Of a stretch of 64,000 nucleotides of DNA, positions 36,333-47,803 are shown piece by piece. Each line of letters begins with the position of its first letter. Within the stretch, counting starts at the first letter, position 1. Below the pieces are notes generated by a model. That model did not search any database, was not told the origin of the DNA, and saw nothing but the letters and a program-made list of their open reading frames with translations. The DNA is from Cymodocea nodosa (taxonomy: Eukaryota > Streptophyta > Magnoliopsida > Alismatales > Cymodoceaceae), in assembly GCA_036874045.1 (NCBI GenBank), contig CM072339.1, positions 2,735,501 to 2,799,500 of the forward strand. Reading direction: 5' to 3'. A program made the translations under genes and the position numbers.

Positions 36333-39105
36333 GTCGACCCAACTCAAACCAAAAAATCGAGCCAGATTTGACCAACAATTTTTAATTTTTCGGCTTGTAG
36401 GCCCATGGCTCGAATGTTACGACGTTCAAACAGGGAGAAAAACGGAGAGGGGAAGAATAATATATGAAAAATCTATAAATAAAAGAAAAAAATTTAAGTT
36501 TTCTTCGTAACTCATTCAATCCTTTATTTTTCTTTCATAAAGCATACAAAATCATCAATTTTCTTTCAAGTTTCAACTCTTAACTTTCATTTACAAAAAT
36601 TGTGCACAACTTCAATAAGTTTAACTTTAACAACTTTAAGGACAATAATTTTCTAATATCTCAGTCAAAATATCATTACTCCCAAACCATAAAAGTTAGA
36701 GCATCTTCAAACACTACTACTAAACCTAGAAGAAAATCTATTCTATAGTTAAAATTTATGATAAAGATGAAAGTCATGAAAAATGATATTATAGTAGCAA
36801 GAAGAATTTAATGTAACGTTTACAATGTAGACTTTTTACATAAAATTTTAAGTTATACAAGACATTTAACTAATTATTCATCTAAATATCTTTAAAAAAA
36901 TATATAATTTAAACATAAATTAATTTTAACTTTAAAGGTAATATTACATGATGACATTATAATGCTAAGAATGATAAAGAACTATATGCTAAATTTATTG
37001 TTGTTCAAAATTTGCAAAGTAATTTTAGTAGTAGTCAACATTTCAAGATTGCATTTCACAAGCCTATTGTTTACAATTTAAAATTATTTTTAGAAATACA
37101 ACTAGACAATATATTATTAATATATATAATAAACTTAGAATGAAACTAATTAATATAATAGATTTTATAAATACCTCTATAGCATATACATCTAATATTT
37201 GAGAAGGTAGAATTAAAGTAGAATATATTGTTATCATTGCACGTTTTATTGATGATAATTAGATTTTATAAAAAAGATTAATATGATTTAGAAAAATAAG
37301 TCATTCATAGAATGCTCAAAATATTTTGTCTACTGAAAATTTTTAAAATTTATAGAATTAAAGAAAAAGTAAGTAGTATTACCTTTGATAATGCATCTAA
37401 TAATACTACAACTATCTCTATATTTAAAAATAAATTAACTTTACCAAATGATTTTATTTTATTTCACCAAAGATGTATACATCATATAATTAATCATAGT
37501 TTAACTAGGTATTCAAGAAATAAAATCTTTTATTGAAAATAATAAAATTGTATTAGCTTATATTTTAAGTAGTGGTAAACATCAACAAGAATTCAATCAT
37601 GTATATGATTTTTTTTATTTATCATATAAGACATTTACAATAGATGTTCCTTATAGATGAATTTTTTTGTATTTAATGCTAAATAATTATTTACCTTATA
37701 AAGAAACTATAAAAACTTATTATAATGGTAGAATTGATGATAGTATAACACCATTAGATGAAAGTGATTTTGTAATAGTTAATTATTTTGTTAAATTTTT
37801 AAAATAATTTTATAATGCAACTAAACATTTATTTGGAATATATTTTTCTATCTCTATTTATGCAATACACCATTTATATAATATTTCAAGAGTTTTTAAT
37901 AACTATGGTAATTATCCATTTTTCACATTTATAATTCTAAAAATGAAAGAAAAATTTTAAAAGTATTTAAATAATATACCTCTTTTATATACATTAAGTG
38001 CTTGCCTAGGTCCTAGGACTAAAATAAAATTATTAGAAAATTAATAATTGTAATAGAAATTATTTAAATGTAGAACTTAATATAATAATTGAAAATGTAA
38101 AAGAAAATTTAAATAACATGTTTTATTTATATACTACAAAGTATAGAACACAACAAACATGATATACATCTTATATGTTAAAACAACTATCATCATTGAT
38201 TTATGATTTTAGTATATTGGTTGATAATTACAATGATTTTAGCTCAATAAGTATGTAAGAATTAATTAATTTTAATAATCCTAATCATAACTATTTAGTG
38301 AGAGAAAATCTTAATTTTCTAGATTTTGATGTAATTAGTTAATGAAAAAAATAAAAAGATATATTTTATATTTTATATTTAATGACTAAAGATTTACTAA
38401 TAATTTCAACTTATTCTATAGTATGTGAGCAAATATTTAATATTAGTGATAATATATTAGATAACATAAAAGTAAAATTAAAAGATAATATTCTAAAAGC
38501 TTTAATGTATGTTAAAGACTATGAATTTACTCACGTTCATTATATATGAACAAATATTTCATAGACAATAATTGTAAGATGATTTTACAAGTGAATTTAA
38601 AAATTTAAATATTTTAATATAATTATGTAAATCAAATATAAAAATATCTAATGTAATATTTATGTCATAACAAGTTATAATTTACTTTTAGTTTATAAAT
38701 AAAATAATTTATTTTAACTTTATGACATGTGTTTGAATATGTTGATGACTTGATGTGTTGATGAATTCATAAATGAAATAATTTATTTCTTTTATGTTGA
38801 TATGTTTAAATGTTGTGATTTAATAATATTTAGATTTAATTTAATATATTTATAATTATAAGAAAAATTTAAATATATGATTAAGTGTGAAAAAAATAAA
38901 ATAATATATAATTACATATTTATATTTATTATATAAAAATTTAATATATCTATTTTTTACTTAAAAAATATATAAAATATTAAAAAATTGGCCTATAGGT
39001 CACCAACCTGGGGTCACCGCAGGTTGGACTCGACCTGCAACCCATACGAACTTTTAGTCTATGGGCTAGATTAGCCCGACTCAACCCACTTACATATCTC
39101 TAAAC
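36333..39105 (+). mobile_element. hAT-superfamily DNA transposon, dead copy
   Basis: Pieces of an Ac/hAT transposase appear in order on the plus strand. ARFIDDN lies near 37240. KVSSITFDNASNNTT at about 37370 is the family second catalytic region. LFHQRCIHHIINHSLT at about 37470 matches the family RCxxHIxNL motif. The C-terminal dimerisation region lies at about 38380-38560 (TYSIVCEQIFNISDNILDNI). The flanks carry GC-richer ends typical of plant hAT elements: left about 36333-36420 (CGACCCAACTCAAACC...), right about 38990-39100 (AGCCCGACTCAACCC). Many stops and frame changes are present, and the interior has drifted to very high AT, so the copy is old. Exact terminal repeats and the 8-base target duplication were not resolved. 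Confidence 0.8.
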
Positions 39106-39144
39106 TATAGAAGTGTAATTTTCAGTCATGGTGCATGTCTTTTT

Positions 39145-39383
39145 CAAGTGACTCAGATTACAATCATTAATTGTCATAAATAATTATTTTCTTATGAAAA
39201 AAATTGTAATGGAAAATTGGTTATTAAAAGAAAAATAAAATTGTAACATATGCAATATTGGAATCAAGTGACTCAGATGACAATCATTAATTGCCATAAA
39301 TAATTATTTTCTTATGAAAAAAATTGTAATGGAAAATTGGTTATTAAAAGAAAAATAAAATTGTAACATATGCAATATTGGAA
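39145..39383 (+). repeat. 120-base tandem duplication
   Basis: Copies at 39145-39264 and 39265-39383 start CAAGTGACTCAGAT and end GCAATATTGGAA. They differ at about two positions, so the duplication is recent. It lies directly beside the right end of the hAT element. Confidence 0.95.
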
Positions 39384-39729
39384 GTGTCCATTGTTGGAAG
39401 ATGTGACGTGACAATTTGTCCACTTCCAACGTATCCATCCACGTGGCATTGATCAGGTGATGTAGCAACCAAGATGGGTCAGGTTATGGCTCTTGAATTC
39501 AATTCTATTAAATGATTGGGTTAGAGTTGAAGTTACAAATTAAGGACCCATGCATTTGTTAAATGACCTGTCATTCCATATACTAATTAATTAGCTTATA
39601 TTTGACATGTATTTATTATCATTATTACGTATCATATAATTTTATATTTATATATTTATTTCTTATTTAGTCAATGATATATATGATTCATATAATATTA
39701 TCAGGGAAGTAGTCAACTTGTATTAATTT

Positions 39730-39957
39730 TTGCAGCAGATCGAGTTTCTGTTGCATGGTATAATTTTGTTCATGGATGGTCGGCTTGAAGCAATGCAGGC
39801 CATACGTCCCAAGAAAGAAGTACCCTTAAATAGAAAAAAAAGGAAGCTGCCCACGGGATACCAGATCAGGAAGAAGGAGATCGAACAACAACGACAACTC
39901 ACCGATCAAACCAGAAGAACACACGGTGCCCTCGTGAATATGAGCTTCGGCAATTAA
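39730..39957 (+). pseudogene. Possible N-terminal fragment of a hAT-like MYM-type protein
   Basis: A 75-codon open frame contains RKKRKLPTGYQIRKKEIEQQ followed by RTHGALVNM. This loosely resembles the K-LPSG-xKRKKxxxx ... GALxKF opening of plant zinc-finger MYM-type (hAT-derived) proteins. The rest of such a protein is absent. The call is weak, and the stretch may instead be the leader of the CAP gene that starts 80 bases downstream. Confidence 0.25.
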
Positions 39958-40039
39958 TGGTGGTTTCTTCCAGCTTGAAAAGGTGACGTCCTCCGTTCCC
40001 CACCCTCGTTTCTTGGTCTCTTGCCGTGGATCGGGGACG

Positions 40040-40825
40040 ATGGTGGCTCCCAGATTCCTCCTCCCTTTCCTCCTCTCCCTCCTCTCCCTCAGTGACCCCT
40101 TGCCCTCTGCCTGCGCCTTCTCCAGCAGCGTCTCCGCAATAGATCAATCTGGAGCCGATGAATCCATCTCCCACAACGATATGGTGAACGACAAGAGAAT
40201 GGAATATGAGTTGGAAAAGCGCAGGCACCACCACCACCACCACCACCATCATGGTCATCATCACTACCACCACTATCACCACTACCACCACCACCACCAC
40301 CATCACCACCAGTTGGTGCCAGGGGTGGCGAGCTCAATGCCGATGCCGGTGGACCTGCTGAAGGACCAAGCACGAGAGAAGATATACGAGCGGCACGCAG
40401 CGAAGGAGTTTCTAGACGGGCACAACAGCCTGCGTGACTACTTCGGGGAGCCACGGTTCAGATGGAACAAGACGCTGGCCCAGTACGCCCGAGACTACCT
40501 GAAGCAGAAGAAGGTGTCGTGCGGGAAAGAGCACTCCGGCGGACCCTACGGGGAGAACCTCTTCTGGGGCACCGGCAACAGATGGAGGGCGGTAGACGCC
40601 GTCCAGAAATGGGCCATGGAGCATTACTACTACAACGAGGCTAACAACTCCTGCCTGAACGGGAGGATGTGCGGTCACTACACCCAGATGGTGTGGAAGA
40701 GCAGCCTCATGATCGGATGCGCTCGGATGGTGTGCAAGACCGGCGACGTCCTCGTCCTATGTAGTTATGATCCCCCTGGCAACTACGTCGGCGAGCGTCC
40801 TTTCCAGGAGAGCCCTCTGGCGTGA
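40040..40825 (+). CDS. Secreted CAP/PR-1-like protein with histidine-rich insert
   Basis: This is an intronless open frame of 261 residues from the ATG at 40040. That start was preferred over the in-frame ATG at 39983 because it opens directly into a signal peptide (MVAPRFLLPFLLSLLSLS, cleavage near PSACA). Residues 63-90 are a histidine tract: 24 His with three Tyr and one Gly in 28 positions. The CAP domain follows from about residue 112 to 255. It has the four family signatures HNSLRDYFGEPRFRWN, GPYGENLFWG, CGHYTQMVWK and LCSYDPPGNYVGERPF. All six cysteines are present (161, 205, 211, 227, 232, 241), and the cavity residues His128, Glu172 and His213 are kept. PR-1 proteins are apoplastic, sterol-binding and defence-linked. 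The C-terminus PPGNYVGERPF matches the CAPE peptide pattern, with six extra residues after it. High GC and an intact frame suggest an active gene. Confidence 0.93.
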   Translation: MVAPRFLLPFLLSLLSLSDPLPSACAFSSSVSAIDQSGADESISHNDMVNDKRMEYELEKRRHHHHHHHHHGHHHYHHYHHYHHHHHHHHQLVPGVASSMPMPVDLLKDQAREKIYERHAAKEFLDGHNSLRDYFGEPRFRWNKTLAQYARDYLKQKKVSCGKEHSGGPYGENLFWGTGNRWRAVDAVQKWAMEHYYYNEANNSCLNGRMCGHYTQMVWKSSLMIGCARMVCKTGDVLVLCSYDPPGNYVGERPFQESPLA

Positions 40826-42421
40826 CCTGCTTCCTCTTCCTTTCCAATTGAATTAATCCCTTGGCTCTTCCATCTTCGCGTCTTCTGCCCTTTCACCCAC
40901 TCTTATTAATCATCCACCTGTTCCCATGTATCCCCATCTTGTTCTCTATTAATTAACATATTATGCAAGCACGCAGGCACGTACGTACGTACTTATATAT
41001 GTATGCATGATATACAAAGTATCACATTGGTAATTAAGTATAGATCAAGCTTACGTGAGATAAAATTCAATCTGAATTTTGATAATTGATTACTGATAAA
41101 AAATGAAAGCATTAGGGTTTTAGATTGTATGAAGTAATTAAAAAGAAAAATAACATAGTCATTTGAGAAAAAGTCACAATAACTAGAAACTAGGGTTTTG
41201 AATTCACTCATATGGAATTGAGAATCATGATTAATTAGATTCATCTCCTCCTTAATTTGTCTTTCTTTTTATTTAAATAGTTTGATTCAATTTCTATCGA
41301 TCCTAACAGATAAAAAAACATGTCATGAATATTCATATGATATGAAGCAAGAAAAAAAACTGCACGCAAATCGAACCATACTAAATCAAATGAGTATGAT
41401 GGAATCATTATTAATATACACCTAATTAACCTTCGTGTTGATCTTTGAGCAAAGACTAAAAAAATGAAATCAATGTTAGTTTATTAAAATTTATTGATTT
41501 TATGAATAATCTATTTATGTAATATAAATCGAAACCATGTAATCATATCTAGTAATGCAATCTACATGCGTCTTTTATCTTCAATTCACTTTAGATGAAG
41601 ACCTAATTAAGTAAACATGGAAATGCAGTGAGAAAAGAAAAAGAAGAAAAGAGAAGATGCACACAGCATATAATTGAAGGAAAAATTTTTTATTGGTGGA
41701 ACTTGGAGATGCAAAAACGAGCTTCAATTTTTATTCAATAAGAGGAGAACAGAAAATTTGTAACCCTTTAAGGACGCCCAAGGCCCCATACCAAAAGTTC
41801 CACTACAATACATGAGTTTTTAAGGACTATTGAATTTATTTATTGTCACGGAATCAAATCCACCAAGAAATTATAAATTCAATTCAAAATTACATAATTA
41901 GAAGAGATCTCATATTACATTTTTGAGAAAATTTGCTCTTTTACTTCCAAAATGGGTACCTAAAATATAGATGCCATATTTCATTTAGATGTCTACTAAA
42001 ATTCTTGGAATTAATGTGCTTGATTGACTTCTCCAATTTTAAATTTTTTTTTTTTCTAATGCTTTGTATTCAAATTGGCTATCCAATCATTCTTCCCTTG
42101 TTGCTTTTGAACCTGAAGTTCTTTTGTATTTTTTCCCCTCTTTTGATACTTAAAGCTTACTTTCTACTGAACATAAGAAAAATAACCAAAGGACATTATC
42201 CAAATGCGAAAATAGATAGTCAAGAGAAATAAGATTTGCGTGAATCATATCCACAGTATTTGGTCATAGTACTTTAATGGATGAGATTTCAGTATCATAT
42301 ATGATTTGGTATGAATCTAGCTACTTCCTATATCTATATATACCATGTTATTGTCTATTGCTATATATATATATATACACTAGTATTATTATCTACTTGA
42401 TCCTATCGAAGTTGGCATGAT
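40826..42421. other. Intergenic, no gene seen
   Basis: This is AT-rich, with a GTAC run at 40979-40992 and TA runs near 42340-42380. Open frames at 40993-41244 and 41933-42232 have no recognisable domain. Confidence 0.5.
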
Positions 42422-42424
42422 TTA

Positions 42425-42600
42425 GGGGGTGTTTGTGCACTCAGAAAATGACGGAAAGAAAATGATGGAAAACTACGGAAAGGAAAATAACAGAAAGTAA
42501 CAGAAAATTTATAGAAAATTAGAGTGTTTGTGCACGTAACAGAAAATGACGGAATTTGAAAAACGTGTGTTTGTGCATGTAATAGAAAATGATGGAAAAT
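42425..42600 (+). repeat. Left terminal inverted repeat and subterminal repeats of Harbinger
   Basis: Three copies of GTGTTTGTGCA(C/T) followed by AGAAAATGACGG or close variants lie within the first 160 bases. The outermost copy is the terminal repeat itself. Confidence 0.8.
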
Positions 42601-42747
42601 TATAGAATGTAAATTATGTATGCTTATTCACATATTAGAAAATATTGAAGACTAACTCAATTCAATATTTATTGTTCATGTTTGGAAGATAGAGAATAAG
42701 AAAATTTGTCATAAATAATACAAGATAGTTACAACATAAAATACATA

Positions 42748-44163
42748 TCACATCTCTCTATTGTTCCACATATCTCTCATAATATTGGCACGTATTGTAT
42801 CAGCAATTTGTTTTCTATAATCCTTACTTGATTCAACAGTAGTAGATGTAGTTTTTTCTGTAAAAGTTTGTTGAACATTATCATCTGGCATTCCTTGTAA
42901 TTCTTCTTGCTCATCCTCAAGTAAATCTGTTTTGTCTGCTTTCTGAATAAAATTGTGAACTAAAAAACATGCCAATACAATCTTTCCTTGTGTTTCAAAA
43001 GGAAATGGCATATAACCTCGTAAAATTGAGAATCGATGTTTGATTATTCCAAATGTACGTTCAATTACTGTCCTTAACTGTGAATGCCTATAATTGAAAT
43101 TTTCAATTGCATTCATTGGAAGTCTATTAGCATTATAATCATTCAAGTGATATCTTGCACCTCGAAATGGTACAATAAATTCTGGCCTATTAGGAAAACC
43201 AGCATCTCCCAAGTAATATTTACCTGTAATTTATATAGAAGTTTAGAATATAATGTTAGAAACATTAATTCTACAATTTCTACTATACATAAGTATTCAC
43301 ATTATTTTTATTAGTATCATACCTGATGGAATCTTAAAAGCATTACGTCGAGAAAGTGCATCATGAAGAATACGAGCATCAGCTGCTGATCCTTCCCATC
43401 CACTAAGAACATAAACAATTTCTATATCAAAATTGCATGCTGCTAATACATTTTGTGATAATTCACCTTTTCTATTCCTCCAACGTGCAGTTTCTTCACC
43501 ATAAATTGTAGCTTTGACATGAATATCATCAATTGCTCTAATGCAATCCTAAAAGAAAAAAGAATATACATAATAAAGACCACTACATAGTAAAGAAGAC
43601 ATTGAAATATAACATTAACTCACCTTGAAATAAGGATAAACATGCCGATCATTTTGAATTCGTGCTAGTGTTGATGATTCTTGCTTAACTAATAGTTTAT
43701 ATCCTACTTTTAAAATTTCATTCAACATTTCATTGAAGTATGTACTAATTGTCCAACCAGATCGACGAAAGCGTTCATTACTTACACCATATCTTTGATT
43801 TTGTCCAATTATAACTAAAAATATTGCCACCTTTTCTTCCACATTCATACATCTACTATCTTGCACTACCCCTTCACGTCTCAAAAAACTACAAAAGTGG
43901 AAGAATACATGTTGATTCATTCTATAAATTTTCCTGCAATTATATACTTGATTAGGTAAAGATGGATTTAATAACGTAGTAATATATTCTTGTCCTTCTT
44001 TGTTGTATATTCTAGAAGTACTCCTTGCAACATAATTCGCACCACTTGCAAAAGTATTTATGAATTTCCATGCTTTCATCAAATATAAGAGTATTTGTTC
44101 TTGTTCTGCCTCTTCCTCTTCCATAAGTGCTTTCAAAAGTTTCATGTTTGCATTTGTGTCCAT
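42748..44163 (-). CDS. PIF/Harbinger DDE transposase
   Basis: Three exons, 44163-43624, 43548-43323 and 43223-42748, join in phase into 413 residues with GT-AG introns (donors GTGAGT and GTATGA). The first 180 residues include the HTH-like stretch usual in the family (MNVEEKVAIFLVIIGQNQRY). The DDE domain has D187 (AIDDIH), D262 (YLGDAGFPNRPEF) and E310 (VIERTFG). The last two are 47 residues apart, as in the PIF group. The GSAADARIL block at 234-241 is also typical. The enzyme cuts and pastes the element with its ORF1 partner in the nucleus. No stop or frameshift was found, so the protein could be active. The splice sites are inferred by eye and by family continuity. Confidence 0.92.
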
Positions 44164-44472
44164 TTGTAGTAAGTAAAATTACCTACAAAAAAAAAACCAG
44201 ATAGACAATAATATTTACATCAGATGATGACAATAACAATCTACATTAGAACATAATAAAAATATCTGGTACATCATCAACATACATAACATTAAATAAC
44301 ATGAAACATTATCTTGTACATCATCAATATCAACAACATATATAACATTCAACAACATAATACCACCAACAACATTCATAATAATAGCAAGGCCTTAATA
44401 ACAATGTTTACTGCCTAACATCAACAACATTCTTCATTTCATATTATGTCTTAACCAAGTTAGTCTCATGTC

Positions 44473-45475
44473 CTACGGTAAACGTAAAAATATTCTTCGT
44501 TTTTGATGATTTTCTAATAATGTCATTGCATTATATACTTCATCTTCATTTAGCTCACTTAGTTCAAGCAATGATGGAATAATGTCTAATTCATTTCTTT
44601 CTTCATTGTGTTGGAGTCTTAAGAATCCATTTCTTTCTTCCTCAGTTTTGGCTATACGCTCCATTATCTGCATTCTAGTTCTATTACACTCTTTATATTC
44701 CTGTAAAAATTCTTTCATATCTATTTCCATATCCCTAACTTATGCTGCCATCTTCTCAGATGATTCTGCATGAGGACGAGCTCGCGAGTGCTTCTTTTTA
44801 GAATCCAATTTTTGTGAAGATGGTGTTGACATATCATCACTAGATGGTATTGGACATGTGATGTTATTGAAGTTACTGGATAGAGATATGTCATCATTTA
44901 AATTAACATCTTCAGACTCATAGAAGTCCATAAGTATTGCGCTTGTTCCTCCTCCAGCAACACTTGTCTGAAAAATTAACTTCAACTGCTCATATATTGT
45001 ACATGACTTTCCTTTCAAGGTGGCACATTCAAGATGACTCTACAAATGAAGAAGAAATATAATGAGTACAAAATAAAGTATATATAAAATAAGAGAGAAA
45101 CATGTGCATCATAATAATTAAAGTGACCTTCACAAATTCTTCCCAGATTTCATCAGGTACAGATGTATGACCACTCATATAGTCCCATCCCCATCCACTT
45201 TGATTGGCAATCTTGCTATAATTTTTATACATTTGCTGCCAGGTCTTTAAACGACTGTCAATATTTTTTTTCTTTAACCCAGCATTTGTTTTCAAATTGT
45301 AAGCTTTGATTACTTCAATCCATGTGTCCGCTCTAATCTTGCCATCAGGTGTTTTGGCGTTTCCTTGATTAATAGTATCACAAAGAAGATTTAAGATCAT
45401 TTCATCATCTTTCTGACTCCATGTGAAATTTTTCCTTGATGTAGTCTTCTTTCCATGACCATTGCTTTCTGCCAT
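44473..45475 (-). CDS. Harbinger ORF1, Myb/SANT-like DNA-binding protein (one in-frame stop)
   Basis: Exon 1, 45475-45128, encodes a trihelix/Myb-SANT-like domain (FTWSQKDDEMILNLLCDTI ... WWQQMY-type helix, GWGWDYMSG ... IWEEFVK). Exon 2 starts at 45039 in phase 0 (SHLECATLKGKSCTIYEQL) and is open to a TAA at 44742-44740. The same frame then continues for about 88 codons to 44473 with family-like content: coiled EFLQEYKECNRTRMQIMERI and the C-terminal ELSELNEDEVYNAMTLLENH. So the stop either truncates the protein at about 215 residues, or is a recent single-base loss of a protein of about 300 residues. ORF1 proteins bind subterminal DNA and recruit the transposase. It sits just upstream of the transposase gene on the same strand. 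Confidence 0.85.
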
Positions 45476-46455
45476 TGTCTACAAATGTATTATTTGCATA
45501 ATTAAAATACCTCACAAGTAATTAAGATTGATAGAGAAACATAATGTCAAGCATTCAAGTGAAGTAGATTAACATAAAAGAATAAGTACCAATTGATTCT
45601 AGGGTTGTAATATTAACATGCAAAAGCAAATATTTGGCAACTTCAATATTAACAATGCACGAACATGTAAAAACAACATTCTACTCTATTCCTGGAATGA
45701 CCAAAAACAACACCATAGTCAATAAGATAATTAGTTTTCAACATTACCATCATAAAAAACTAAATCACCATTACATGAACATGTAAAAATATTGAATTAC
45801 TTGCATGTCTGATACTGAAAAATCACTTTTATGTGGTGTATAATGACGCAGACAAAATGATCTGTGAGAAATTGCAAATGTTGAAAGAAATATAAGTAAA
45901 AGAATCCATTGGAAATAAGTACCGATTACCTGTGCAAGGTAGCTTTCAGAAAATAGGAGAACTGGAATATTTTAAATTCACAAGAAAACAGCACCATCAA
46001 TTGCTCATGCATTATCAATATTTTGGCATGAACATGATATCCATACTTTGCTGGATATTATGATGTCCATAAATTGTATTCTTATCCTGGTTTTGTCAAA
46101 CAGTTAAGAGTACAAGTACAATAGGAATTATAATGTCTATAGCATGTGCATCAATTGTTCACACCTACCACAAATTCAACATTGCAAATTCAACATTACT
46201 AAACAATGGTGCAAATGGAAGCAAAGTCTTAATCACTACTACAGAAGATAATATTGCTGATCAGATGTCTGCTTCTGATCGCCATAAACATACATAATTC
46301 GTTACATGAAAAATAGAGTAGTGAATGTAAAATGATTACATAAATATCATACATAAATTATCAGTATTTCATAATCAGTATGCGGCCAACTTACTTTAGC
46401 ATTACTTGCTATTGCTGGGATAAACATAATAAAGGATAAAGAGAGCAGTGAATGT

Positions 46456-46810
46456 AAATCAACTAAAGCAATGTTTCGTTTATTGTTCATTAATCCCTGA
46501 AGATCATATTTCTCAAACAGTTAAGAACTACCGTCATTGTGGATTGTGCACCCAAAAAACGATGCATACTGTCATTGTTTATCACTGCACCATCCTAGCA
46601 ATATACACCACTTAAGTGATTAGAGCAGTTCTTAAACAGTTCATTGTCCTATACTGTCATTTTCGCTTTCTCTGTGACTATTTAAGAGCAATAATCTTTG
46701 TTTATTGTTTATCTAGCAAATCAACTAAAGCAATGCTTCGTTTATTGTTCATTATTCCCTGAAGATTATATTTCTCAAACATTTAAGAACTACTGTCATT
46801 GTGGATTATA
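46456..46810. repeat. Direct repeat of about 93 bases inside Harbinger
   Basis: AAATCAACTAAAGCAATG..T at 46456 recurs at 46718 and continues through TCGTTTATTGTTCATTA and TCAAACA.TTAAGAACTAC to GTGGATT. The copies differ at several bases. The region between ORF1 and the right end (45480-46880) otherwise shows no gene. Confidence 0.85.
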
Positions 46811-47074
46811 TTTTTGATGCACTAGTCAATAGGAAAGCATTACAACCAGATGTACATTAACATCGTAATTACTATCATGCAGATTAACATTACAGGAAGA
46901 TGCCATAAATCACCATTAACATCATCAACATACATAAAACTGTATGACAGTAGGGTATAATGTCACGATGGGGGTAAATCAAATTACAGGAAGATCGTTT
47001 GAAAACTAAATCAATTGAAGAAGAAAAAGAATTAGCATTACTTGGAATTTTACCGATTACTTGAAGACATCGCT

Positions 47075-47580
47075 TTCCTAGTTGCGACGAGGAGGACAAC
47101 GACGATTCTGTGTGATAAATGAGGGTGAAGATGTGCAAGGATGCGATGAGGAGACGACGGCGCAAGAAGGACGACAATGCTTCCCTAGTTGCGACGAGGA
47201 GGACGACGGCGCAAGAAGGACGACAACGCTTCTCTGGATGTGACGAGGAGATGACGGTGCAAGAAGATGCGCAAGAAATAAGTATAGAGACGATGGCGCA
47301 AGAAGATGCGCAAGAAGGACGACACCACAAGAAAATGCAACGAGGAGGAAGACAGTAAGGAGACGACGTCGCAAGAAGATGCGCAACAAATAAGTACAGA
47401 GACGACAACGGAAGAAGATGTGCTTCGGATGTCGGACGACGGCGCTTTCTGGATGCGACGAGGAGACGATGGCGCAAGAAGATGTGACGAGGAGGATGAC
47501 GACGACGAGACGACAGCAGAAGAAGATGTGACGAGGTGGCCAATAGCGAGGAGATGACAGCAGGCGAAGATGCGCAAGGG
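47075..47580. repeat. GC-rich degenerate minisatellite near the Harbinger right end
   Basis: Short units rich in GACGA, GAGGA and GCGCAAGAAG (for example GACGACGGCGCAAGAAG) are repeated about every 25-50 bases. Long open frames on both strands arise from this low-complexity composition and are not genes. It lies upstream of ORF1 in the element's own direction. Confidence 0.8.
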
Positions 47581-47629
47581 CGAGGATGCGCGAGGAGGGT
47601 TTGTTTGAGGGGTGTTTTCCATCGTTTTC

Positions 47630-47800
47630 ACCCTCGGATGTGGTTGGAAAATGACGGAAAAATGGTTAGGGTGTTCGCCAGTTTCACCAGAAAATGACGG
47701 AAAATCTTGGGGTGCACAAACACCCAAAAAATGACGAAAAATTTTCCATCATTTTCCTTTCCGACGTTTTACGTCGTTTTCTGGGTGCACAAACACCTCC
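47630..47800 (-). repeat. Right terminal inverted repeat and subterminal repeats of Harbinger
   Basis: Inverted copies of the left-end phrases are present: GGTGCACAAACACC occurs twice (near 47731 and 47784), with GAAAATGACGG-type blocks between them. The outermost copy ends at 47800, before TTA. Confidence 0.8.
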
Positions 47801-47803
47801 TTA

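Larger units (their letters stand above)
42425..47800 (-). mobile_element. PIF/Harbinger DNA transposon, nearly complete
   Basis: The element is 5376 bases. The ends are inverted: GGGGGTGTTTGTGCAC at the left, and at the right the complement of GGAGGTGTTTGTGCAC. TTA is duplicated at 42422-42424 and 47801-47803, the TWA target typical of PIF/Harbinger. It carries the two genes expected of the group, both on the minus strand: a Myb/SANT-like ORF1 (45475-44473) and upstream-to-downstream after it the DDE transposase (44163-42748). The phrase GTGTTTGTGCAC recurs inside both ends (near 42523, 42567 and 47734), as candidate subterminal binding sites. The transposase is open, and only ORF1 shows a stop, so the copy is young relative to other repeats here. 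Confidence 0.93.

Noticed and set aside
39899-40678. Minus-strand Val-rich and Gly-rich frames opposite the His tract
   Set aside because: They are the complement of CAC/CAT repeats in the CAP gene, with no domain.
47078-47727. Long overlapping open frames on both strands near the Harbinger right end
   Set aside because: They arise from the GC-rich minisatellite, where most frames lack stops. The peptides are low-complexity and mirror each other on the two strands.
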